A stretch of 64,000 nucleotides of DNA from Diadema setosum (Eukaryota; Echinodermata; Echinoidea; Diadematoida; Diadematidae): positions 13,044,600-13,108,599 of the forward strand of contig CM067059.1 in assembly GCA_033980235.1 (NCBI GenBank). The letters run 5' to 3'. The notes beneath the pieces were generated by a model. That model saw only the letters and a list, made by a program, of their open reading frames with translations, had not been told where the DNA came from and did no database searches. Each line of letters begins with the position of its first letter. Position 1 is the stretch's first letter. Shown here piece by piece: positions 12,501 through 24,500 of the stretch. The position numbers were made by a program, and so were the translations under genes.

Positions 12501-15500
12501 CGAGTAAAAAGGGTGCAAGATGGTGCACACATTTAAATGTCATGCATGCCATTGCTTTTGAATACAATGTTTGTAACATTGGCCAATTAAGCTGATTGAG
12601 CACTTGCGCGGATGGGGTTTCCCATGAACAGCCAGCTATAATGTAAGCGACTCGCTTGTGTAACCTGTTGATGGTTTCGTAGTTTTGTTGTGACCTGTTG
12701 GTCCATACATTGCAACAATACAAGGCATGTGGGAGGATATAACCCCAGTATAATAGGCTGAGATAGTGAGTGTTGAACGCTCCCTTGAGCCTTCTAAGAA
12801 TACCTAATTTTTGCTTTACTTGCAGGGCGACTCTATCCACATGCTTGTTGAACTGCAAGTTATCGTCAATCACAATTCCAAGACATTTATACTGAGAAAC
12901 ACATTCAACTGGGGTTGATCTTATCTGTACATATAATCTGCTGACATTTAAAGTTTGAACTTTTTGCCTAGACCCAATTACCATTACTTTAGTTTTATTA
13001 ATATTCAGAAGCAGTTTATTTTTTTGGGTCCATATGTAAACCTCCTCAAGAGCATGGTTCAGTTTTGACTGAATTTCATCCACGCTTCTACCTCGCACAG
13101 ATAAAGTCGCGTCATCTGCGAAAAGAAACATTTCTCCGTTGTGGATACTCATGGGTAAATCATTAATGAATATGGAGAAAAGTATTGGCGCTAACACTGA
13201 ACCCTGTGGAACTCCGTGTTGTATTGCTCTAATGGATGATTTTTTCCCTTTTACAGATACAAATTGACTTCTACCTTTCAAATATGAAGTAAACCATCGT
13301 ACACTTCTATTTGTGCAACCTACAGACTTCAATTTCAGTAACAATATTTCGTGGTTTACTGCTTCAAAAGCTTTTCTCATGTCAATAAATGCAACACCAT
13401 TTACGTATCCGTGATCTACATTCCGAGACCACTGATCAACCATACAAAGAGAGGCGGTTTCGCACGAATGATTAGGTCGGAAACCGAACTGTCTATCTGA
13501 TAATACCTTGTTTCCGATCAAATAATCTTGAAATGATACATTAACAATTTTTTCTAGTATCTTAGACAATAATGATAATAATGAAACAGGTCGATAATTT
13601 TCAACACTTGATTTACTTCCGGCTTTGTGTATGGGTTGGACTCGTGCAATTTTCCAATCTTCCAAAAATTCACCCTGGTCCAAAGATAAATTAAGAATAT
13701 GCGTTAAGCTTTGGATTACATTCGGGGCATTGCAAGCATATTTCAATAATTTTGCAGAAACATCGTCAGGACCAGCGGCTTTTTTAACAGGAATACGGTT
13801 GATTTCATTAACAATAAAATCATCTGTCACATCAGGGAGATCAAATGAGATGTCACGGGGAACATAACCAACAGCCCTTTCATTACAAAACTCATTTATA
13901 CCACCGCTATTTTCACGGATATCAAAGTCTGTTGGATTAAACAACATATCAACAGAATTTACAAAGTAATCATTGAATTGCTGAGCTATTTCTTCTGCAT
14001 CAGACACTTCTTCACCATTTAACTCGAGCTTTATTTGATTTTCATTCTTCGATGATGAAATAAGCTTTAATGTTTTCCACATGGCGTTCGGAGTACCACC
14101 ATTTTCCCGTAATAAAGCATTTATGTAATCATTTTTGGCTTCATTGATTTTAGTGGAAATTTCATTCCTCAGGGATTTATACATGAGCCAGAAATGAGAG
14201 TTTTGTGGGCTGCTTGCTTTTTTAGACATCTTGTAGTACCAGTCACGCTTATTCATGGTGTCTATTAAGTCACCAGTTACCCACGGACATAACTTTGACC
14301 TAAGGCGCTTCCTCTTCAGGGGAGCGTGTTCATTGACAGCTGTCATATACAATTTATACCACCTTTTTATAGCGTGATTCGGATCGGTATCATCTACAAT
14401 ATCTAAAAAAGGTAAGTTTCGTAGCATATTGATAAAATTCTCAAATGAATGTATGATAGTGTAAAACAAACAATACATACTTTTCAATATATGACATTAA
14501 GAAGTAAACAAAAGGATAGAAAAGATTGATCCACTAAAAGGCACAGCTTGCACATGTACATCCCTTGGTAAACAATAATGCATATTCACTGTACATATAT
14601 CTACCTAAAATACATTTAGATGTTGAATGAAAGTATTTGGTAACTGTTATGATAAAAGCATATAGTAAATGATACCTAAATAAAAAAAAAAAGTGTTTAG
14701 AATATGATATCAATATCAATATTATGGCAATATCCAAACAATCCGGTGTCCATTTAGTAGTACAGGTGTATATACCAGATTAAATATGGTAACAAGGAAC
14801 AATACATCCATACACACAAACAGTAGTATTGGTCATGCACATCAAAACAAAACAAAACAAAGCAAAAATAAAAATGCACATATAAGTGAACAGAAAATAC
14901 AGTAGATATAATATATTACAATATATATTATGCATACGGATTCAAATAAAAGGTTAGCACAAGCAAATGCTAGTTTGTTTGTTTGTTTGTTTGTTTGGTT
15001 TTTTGGGTTTTTTTTTGTTTTTTTGTTTTTTTGGTTTTTTTTTTTGGGGGGGGGGGTTTGTTTTGTTTTTTTGCATACTGCCCAATATAACGTATTAGAA
15101 TGCATTTGTTTTATGGTATTGCTTCACAAGTGTTGCCAAAGACTGCGGGGGTGGGGGTGAGGGTGGGAGGGGTAGTACTTCTGGTGGCATCAAGGGACAA
15201 TGTCCCAAAGAATCTAGAATGCTCCCCTTGGGAAATTATTTGTTTTGTAAGTTTGTTAGTTTCCACGGGGGAGATGGTGTGTGTGTGTGTGTGTGTGTAT
15301 GTGTTCAAGAGACAAAGTTGGGTGGGGCGGGGATGCTGCGGCCACACAAGCCCCCTCCCCCTCCCCGATTCCTCGGTCCAGAGATATGATATCATTATGT
15401 GTCGTATGTCCTTAGGTTGTAATTTGTCCAAAATGAAATGTTACATTTAATCTTAGCTTATATATGACCAGATGATGTGAAATGAATTTGTTGTATTTCT

Positions 15501-18500
15501 TCGCCCGTAGTTTGCGGCTTTCATGACCTCATTGACCTACTGGTCGACCATGGTGGCGACCCCTCCCTGGTCGACGACCATGGCGCACAGCCTTTGCACT
15601 ATGCCGCTCAGATGTGCGGAGACCCAAACGTGTCTGGAATTGGCATACTATGCCTGAAGGTAGGTGAAGCTTGTTTGATTTAGATGAGCTTGCATTGTGT
15701 CTTGATCAGTCGTTGCAGTTATTTTCTACAAGTGACCCTTCAATATTGAATTGAAATTGAGTAAGAGAATGGATACTTTTTAGTAGTTTACCCTAAAAAA
15801 TACTAGAATCTGATAAAGTTGCTATTATCCAATTTTTTCATTTTCTACATCATTTAAATCTTCAGACTGTAAAATTTTGCAATGATATGTAATTGCATTC
15901 ATTTAATTTCTCGTCTCGGAGCATTATCTTATAGCTATATACACCTGTCACAGTTGTTTTTGAAGACTTCAAACTCTCACAAGAAAATTGACTTGCTTAT
16001 AACATATCAAGGTCACAATGTGCCAACATCAACTGCACTTGAATGAGATAAGATGACAGCTATTTCATGACTTCTTATGTCTTTGTGATACATGCATATA
16101 ACAACAATGATGATGTCTCTGCAACTTTGACATTTCTGTGAATTTTGGATCTCATGTAGCTCTGGACTTACAGGTAATTTGAAAGTTTCGTAGACCATAA
16201 ATCCATTGTCATCATCCACAAAGGTGTGTCAGACCTGTACAGTGTAACTCCTCTCCCTAATGAAGTTTGCTATAGTAAATAGAGTAAATTCAAACAAATA
16301 GGATGGTGGATGTCTCATTAAAATCATCCATAAAAGTCAAATTACTTTTTTTTCCTTTTTTTTTTCTTTTTTTAGGTTGCCATTCTTAAAGAAACATAAA
16401 CCATTCTGCCTGGATGATTTTGCTCTTTCCGTTAAAGTCAATTTACACATTGGATGGCATTCCACTTAAAAAAAAGAAGAAAAGAAACGAAAAGAAAAGC
16501 CTAAATTTCCAGTTTACAATCCTGGCTAGGTATTTTGATCTCTGTCATTAGAGAAATTATGAAAAATCCTTGAAAGTGAGGATGGGGGTGGGAAGGGAGT
16601 GAATAGGGCATGGCAAATGTATATTAAAGATTCATCTCATTTCCCAGAGTGCCATTATGTGCCACAATTATGAGTGATAATGTGCTTTAGTTTTTTGGTT
16701 TTGGCTTTACCTTAACCTTAACTGTCATTTTTATGCTTCCGCCACGAAGTGGTGCCGGAGGCATTATATTTTCGGGTTGTCCGTCCGTCCGTAGGCATTC
16801 GTTTACGCGATAACTTGAGTAATATTGACTGGAATTTTACCAAACTTGGTCCAAGTATAAAGTTTGATGGGGTAATTACTTGATTAGATTTTGGGTGAAA
16901 TTGGCCAAAGGTCAAAGGTCAAGGTCAAATCCTAAAATTTATCTGTTTACGTGATAACTACAAACTGGATGAAGAAGCTTTCACCAAACTTGGTCCAAGC
17001 ATGATGTATGACGGGGCAATTAGTTGAGTAGATTTAAGTGACATTGGCAAGAGGTCAAGGTCAAAAGGTCAAGGTCAAAAGTCAAAAATGTTGCTATTTC
17101 CCCCATATCCATGCAATGCCCGAAGGTATTTTCTTGAAATTTAGTGTAGACATGTACTACTGCATAAAGAGTCTCCAGAGAGTTTCATGTCATAAGGTCA
17201 AAGGTTAGGTGAAAATGCTACAATTTCACTTTTCTCGCAAATGGTTTGATGTATCTTCTTGGAAATTGGTACATACGCATGTACTGACTGGCAGGGATTA
17301 TCTAGGGAATGTAGGGGTCATGGATCAATAGTCAGGGGGTCAAAGGTCAAGGTCAACTCCTCAAAATTTTACTATTTCCCTCATATACTAGTATATGCAG
17401 TGCTTGCATTATTATTTTTAAAACTTGACATATACATGTATTACCTAATGGACATTCTCTAGGAAATGTCCAGCCAGATGGTCAAAGGTCAAAGGTTAAA
17501 CGTCAATGGCCAGGTTTAAATGCAAAAAAAAAAAAATCTACTCTATACTGTAATTACACTCTTTCTTCATACCTTGAAAATTACTCAATGCATAAACTTT
17601 AATATAAAAGGGTCAGTCAGAAGTCAAGTAAAAATCATCAATTCCCCAATACATGTACCTGCACTCTTAGACAATTATAGCAAACGTAGTTCAAGGAAAG
17701 TAAACATTCAAGATATTTCTGACAAACCTGTCATTTCAATATTTTGCCAATTATGTGAAACTGTCATCACACATTGTGAAGACATTGTACCATACACCTA
17801 TTGGGAGAATCATGCATTATGGCGGAGGCATCAGTCTCCATAGCGACATTTCTAGTTCTTTTTGATAATTTTTTTTTCAATGCATCTTTAATAGAGATAA
17901 TATGAAAGAGTGCATTAATTCTTTCCAAAATTTGTGTGCCAGTAAATATCTCCACCACTGCTCTCAGTTATTGATTTGAGGGCTCCACTCTCAACGCTTA
18001 AACAAATTTGATTAGCCTGTGCCAAAGACTTCCTGGCAAAAACCGCAACTGTTAACCTATGTGTCTTTTACCCATCTTGCTATGTCTGATGCATGCAGTA
18101 ATTCCATCAATACACAGACCTAATAAAACAATGCACACACAATCCTGGTATTGTATGAGCACACAACATGTACTTGCACTCTCAAAAGGAGCTGTGTGCA
18201 TTGCTATCATACATTGTTGGTAGTGTGCTTTGCTTTTTATGTTCGGGAGAAGCATGCTGCTTCCTTCCGCAACTGTTATTGTATTTATAGCCCAGCCTGT
18301 GAGATGTGAGACATCTAAATATGATTTTGGAGCAAGTGGGTAATTAAACTGGACCAGACAGCACACATTGTTTGTGCCACTGTCAGTGCAGAAAGCTCTC
18401 ATGTCACTTGGAGAGAGGGAAAAAAAAGGTAATCGATGGTAGGTTTCAGTCAGATATGAGATATGCTAACTCAAACAAATTCATTCTATAATCATCCTTT

Positions 18501-21500
18501 TTCTCTCTTCCTTTGCATGTCTGGCCTCAAGGCCTTAATCAAGCGAGGGGCCAAGGTGAATGCGATCGACGTTGGTCACAAGACTCCGCTGCTGTGGGCA
18601 GCCAGCGCAGGGAGCAGCGAGGCCTGCAGACTGCTCAAGGAAGCTGGGGCTAACACAAACATGGCTGACCTTGATGGATTGACAGGTTTGTTGGCAGTCA
18701 TGGACTCATTTCACAACTCTTGCCACACTCACCAATCATTTACACTCCACTGGACATCCAGAATTGCAAATAAATAATGAAACTGCCAGCTCAAACAAGA
18801 CAAAGTAGCTGTGACTATTAAGCTTCCATTCCACCATTAGTTTAAAAATTAAGTGGATTTAATGAGAATATATTGTCCATCTTGAAACAACTTACAAGGA
18901 AATACAAATGTAAGTCCATAAAAGGCCATCAGCTCCAGGTCAGCGTACGATTTAAATCTCCATAAATTTCAAGATTGAATGGGTCAGTTTGTTTGTTTTA
19001 TTGTGTAGTTTCAGTCAAGTTTTTGCATATAGGTATTAATTAGTGTTGAACTGTGAATCTTTTGAGAACATGCGAGCTTTTCAGGTTTTTAGATTAATTT
19101 TGTCAAGTGTTTATAAACAGTTGAGTAACAAATACTGTTGCAGTAAGTTAATAAGATGATTTGGCAATGCAAGATAGTGTATGCTATGATGTATACTGAA
19201 ATAAAAGACAATGTTTGACGTGATATAGTATGCTGTAGTGAATGAGGAATATATAACAGTCAGAGATGTATACCTTTGTCTTCCATGACTTTCTGCAGCT
19301 CTGCACTGTGCTGTGACATGCAATCACTCTGGCTGTGTGGAGACCATTGTCAAGGAGTGTGAATGCAAAGTGGACGTTCCTGATAAGAATGGCTGCACGC
19401 CGCTCTACTATGCAGCGGCCATGGATCAGGCCGACAACGTTGAGTTGCTCCTGGAAAGTGGGGCGTCGCCAAACTATGCCGACACCAATGGCAAGAGGTG
19501 AAAAACACCTACAGTGTGTTTTCTTATTTGATTATTCTTGCATTGAAGACTTCTGCATAAATTTGGAATGAATTGTGACTATGAAAAGATTAGTGTCACT
19601 GGAATCTATGCATCATGGTCATACAATGTATCTTGCCCTTTTTTAAATCCCTGAACTAGCCTGAATTAAAAACAACATTGGTGTGGCACAGATGAGTGCA
19701 TGACTGCATTTGTATTTTTGGCCCCTCAACCTTACTAGATATTTTGATACAGAGTCTGAGTGATACATGTTTCAGTTTTCATGCAAGAGGAAAAAGATGT
19801 ATTGACAAGAATGATGTATGCATTTCAATTAATCACTTTGAATATTTCCCCATTGAAATATTTTCATGCACAAGGATGTACTGCAAAATATTCATACTAT
19901 TCCAACTCCCAGCATAGTCGTGCAATATGTTAATATATTTCTTATTTGTATATTTTGCTCACACCATCATGTGTATGCATGTGTCTGTATGTATGTATGT
20001 AACCATTCTCTGTGTCTGTCTTTCTCTCTTCCACATAGCCCTGTCCACTGTGCAGTGGAATCTGCCTCCCTGGATGTACTGAAGCTCCTTCGACAGCACA
20101 ATGGATCCTTGGAGTCCATGGGTCCTTTGGGCCATTCCCCCTTCCATGAGGCCATCCTGAGGGAAGACTTAGGTATAAATCTGGCCATAGTCATGTTTAC
20201 ACAACCAGCTGCCCTAACTTTTAAGTCAACTTGAGTTAGCTATGGAACTTTAATGATACATTGTCAGCTGCCCTAACTTTTAAATGAACTTGAAATTAAG
20301 CTATTAAACTTTTGGTGAAAGTGTAACCACATGAGGATCCCAAACTTGAATGTAGAGACCTTGTGAACACATCTTGTAGTTGACTAGACTTTACATAAGC
20401 ATGGAAGCTCCTAACCACAAAAAAATTCCTTTGGGTTAGGCTTGTATAGGTTGATAATAAGAGCACCCCCTGTGGAACATTGTAGTTAGTGGGCCAATTT
20501 GAATTCATTTAACAACAAGCTCAAACATAGACTTGACCTCTGCAAGCAATGAATTACTTCCATTAAATGAGCACCTCAAATTGTTCACGCACTATTAGCG
20601 GTGAGGATTTGTGCAAATGCTTGTCATGCATGAAAGGGGGTCATTGCCTTTGGTGCATGGCACTTTCAGATTTTATCATTGTGTGTAAATCATGCAAGGC
20701 TTAACTATGAGTCCTTTCATAGATGATAAAAGCACCATTTGAAGTTAAATAGGTCTTGCAAATCATGTCACATGGACAGTTCCAATATGTACTGAATTAT
20801 CAAAAAAAAAAAAAAAATATATATATATATACAGGGTGGCCCAGAAATAACAAAACACCTAAGATCTTTAATTTCAGCAATATTTTAGCAAATATGTAAT
20901 CATTTTGCATACTATTAGAAAGACCATTCTTTTTGCAATAGAATGACACCAAGTTCTTCAATTTTGGTTAATGCGTTATGATTTTAGGACCATTTTTGTC
21001 AACCCTTGCAATTTCAAAATGTGATCATTTTGCACTCTCAGAGATACCCAAACCAGCGACAAGTCAGCTTGCCATAGAACCAGTAGTGTTCACAATGTGT
21101 GGAATGTGGGGCGGACGGTGTGATTGTCATTGTCCATTATCATTGTGAATAAGACGACCTGTTGGGCTCATTGAGATGCTAAATTTAGCTGGAAAATAGC
21201 GAGGTCTACTCAAAGGCATGATTGGCAGTGACGCGAGTTCATGAGTGGTTTAGGAATAAAGCCAGTACTTCTAATTATTAAGTATACATTGATAAATACA
21301 GTGAGAACTGAGAATATTGCTGTGTCGGTTTATGATTAGATTAATTTATGATTTTCATTATGCTTGCTTTTCTTTGTAGTTTTCATCCATCTGAACATAA
21401 TTATACAGGTCAGACAGCTCATATAGAGAATTTTTAAAATCGGTCAGCCACATTGTTAAATTGTGTCTCCTGAATTTTCTTGCGACTGCTCGGAGACACT

Positions 21501-24500
21501 GTAATTTCACAATAGACATCTCAGAGTCGTAGGCTAGCGAAGACATCTCTGCAACTAGCAAAGTCTGCAGTCGCGAACTAGGTTCAAGCCCGGTGAGATA
21601 CCTGTTAATTGGTTCATAAACCGACACCGCAATATTCTCAGTTCTCACTGTATTTATCAATGTACACTAAATTAAAAGTACGGGCTTTATTCCTAAACCA
21701 CTCATTAGCTCACGTCACTGCCAATCATGCCTTTGAATAAACCTCACTATTTTCCAGCTAAATTTAGCATCTCAATGAGCCCAACAGGTCGTCTCATTCA
21801 CAATGATAACGGACAATGACAATCACACCGTCCGCCCCACATTCCACACATTGTGAACACTACTGGTTCTATGGCAAGCCGAATTGTCGCTGGTTTCAGT
21901 ATCTCTGAGAGTGCAAAATGATCACATTTTGAAAATTGCAAGGGTTGACAACAATGGTCCTAAAATCATAACGCATTAACCAAAACTGAAGAACTTGGTG
22001 TCATTCTATTGGAAAAAGAATGGCCTTTCCAATAGTATGCTAAATAATTACATATTTGCAACAGTAGTGCTGACATTAAAGATCTTAGGTGTTCTGTTCT
22101 TTCTGGGCCACCATGTATATTTGCTGTCAATGTACTTCCTATATCAATACATGACATCCTCTGGTGCGAAGGAGACTTCCCCCCACCCTTTTTTTTTTTT
22201 TGCTTGGCATGCAGACTGGAAAATTATTATCCTAATCAAGGTTAAAACTTGGTTATCCCTTAAGTGAAGGCAGTAGTTCCAGATGACACGGTAATAGTCC
22301 TAGATGTGGAGGTAGTAATTCCAGAAGGGAAGGAACTAGCCTCAGAAGTGAGGTGAAAGTTACAGAAGCGAAAGTTTTAGTCCCTGAATTGAAAGTGATT
22401 TTCACAGCGATGAATGACATAGTCCTTTTTTCTGAAGAAAATGGCATGGAGTCTTTGACTTTGTTGCTCCTTTGAATGAATCTCAAATGTAGGCAGGGCT
22501 GCACACTGGCGCCGGTCCGACGGTCAAAGACCGATAAAAGTCACTGTCGGACCGATAACTTTTCAGGAAATCCACAAGTTACCGGTCCGACATGACCAGT
22601 AAAAAAAAAAAAAAAGCATTGGCGGGGTCAGTAGAAAGAAAAAGAGCAGCCCCAATCAGGGAGAAATAGAATGCAAGATATCGCACTGTTCAACAAGTTT
22701 TACGCAAGTTTTCGTTTATGTCTACCGGTGCAATTTGTAGAGTAAACATATATTAGTTTTGAGCACTAGCAGTCGACCAGTTATTCGTGCTCGCTTGCGC
22801 ATTGGCGCTGCTCACGCACTGCCATGCCATGCAATACATGCAAAGCATGTACAATGTACTGTTGAAATGCATGTAATTCCCTGATCCCCGTTTTGTTTGT
22901 TCGTTTGTTTGCGATCGGCCGGTCATGCCAGCCAAGAAGCACTGATAGAAGCGCACGCATTTCTGGGTCATTTTACTCATGAATTTTTGTAACGCAAGAT
23001 CGATCCGATCCCGGCTTCGCAGCAGCGTGGCAGTTGACATGTTAGAACTAATTTATTTGTGCCGATTTTTAGAAAAAGTAAAAACATATTCGATATTCAG
23101 CAATATAGTAAATGGATCTGATTGCTTTTATTTTCATTTTACACAGTCATTTCACAAATGAATATTTTCATTCGTTCACAGTGGTCTCATAATGAAGATA
23201 GGCGCGAAAAGGATCACGAAATCGGCCCTTCCGTGTACTTTTTAAGAACGCATGCACAAAATGTGAAGAGATAATACCAGGGAGAAAAAAAAATCATGAA
23301 ATCATCGCAGTCCCGCTTACATATTTGAGGTAGAAATCGTCCCGAAAGGATCATGAATTTGGCTGCGTCGTACACCTTTCAAAAGCTCATGTACGAAATG
23401 CGAAGAGATTATAGAGGAGAAAAAAAAAATAAAGGACACATTTGGTGCGTGCATCATAGAAGATTACAACCGAATAACAATTCATGAAATCAACGCAATC
23501 CCGTTGAAATTTGAGGAAATAATAGGCGCAAAAAGGATCTTGAATTCAGTCCTGCATGCCATGATGGTTATCAAAAACACATGCACAAATGCGACGAGAT
23601 TATTGGGAGAAAAATAAAAAACACATTTTTATCCTTCTGGTGCGTGTATTACAAAAGATTACATCCGAAGTAATTCATGAAATTGTCACAATCCCACTGA
23701 TATTTGAGGTAGAAATGGGCGCAAAAAGGATTGTGAATTCGGCCCTGCATGTCATGTACCTTTCAAAAACGCATGCACAAATGCGAAGAGATTGTAAAGA
23801 GAAAAATAAAGAACCCCTTGTAGCGCGTGCATCAGAAAATATCACTGCTAAAATAATTCATTAAATCATTGCAATCCAGCTGAGCACCAAGAGCAGGTTA
23901 CGCACCAAGTTTGTGCGCCGATGTTTAGAAAAAGTCACAAACGCATTTGATACAATCTGATTTTGTTCATTATCATGTTACACTGTAATTCACAAACAAA
24001 CATATTTTTTTCTGATTTTTTTAAATTTCTTGTGCAATAAATAATGCAAGTTTAAAAAAAATATTTATCTGTAAAATGTACATGGGGGGGGGGTACGTCC
24101 ATAAAAAACAAGAAAATAAGTTTGCAAGTCATTTGATGTTTTTTTAGGTTGTCGTTGTTGACCGGTAAATTTTCTGTTCGGACCAGTAAAAAATGATAAA
24201 ACGGAGCATTTACTGGTCCGACAGAGACAGGTCGAACCGGCAGAAAAAATGAGTTAGTGTGCAGCCCTGATGTAGGTAAAAGAAATGTCAAAGTGCACTG
24301 TATAGTAAAAAATATGTGACATTGCTCACATTCTGTCTATTCATTCGTGCATTCATCTATTCATTAATCCATCCATTATTTGTCTATTTAATCATTCATT
24401 CATTCATTCATTCATCCATGCATTCATTCATTCATTCAATTATTCATTCATTCATTTGTTCATTCATTTGTGTGTTCATTCATTCATTTATTCATTCATT

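Larger units (their letters stand above)
11877..14487 (-). mobile_element. 5'-truncated non-LTR retrotransposon (CR1/Jockey-type LINE)
   Basis: The element carries a 727-codon open frame and a 3' part ending in TAAATAAATAAATAAA-like repeats near 11877-11890 (minus sense), preceded by a hairpin-like GGGCCCCGATGAAAACC..GGGCTACCC block. The endonuclease domain expected upstream is absent, so it was truncated during insertion. A near-duplicate of the last coding segment follows the stop codon (12246-12290 compared with 12310-12355). Confidence 0.85.

Noticed and set aside
15100..15450. Overlapping frames of 106-116 codons on both strands
   Set aside because: G/T-rich low complexity and a (GT)n run; no coding signature on either strand.
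21520..21600. Possible tRNA gene in the foldback loop
   Set aside because: The B-box word is good but the A box is poor and no cloverleaf forms; kept only as an alternative explanation of the loop.
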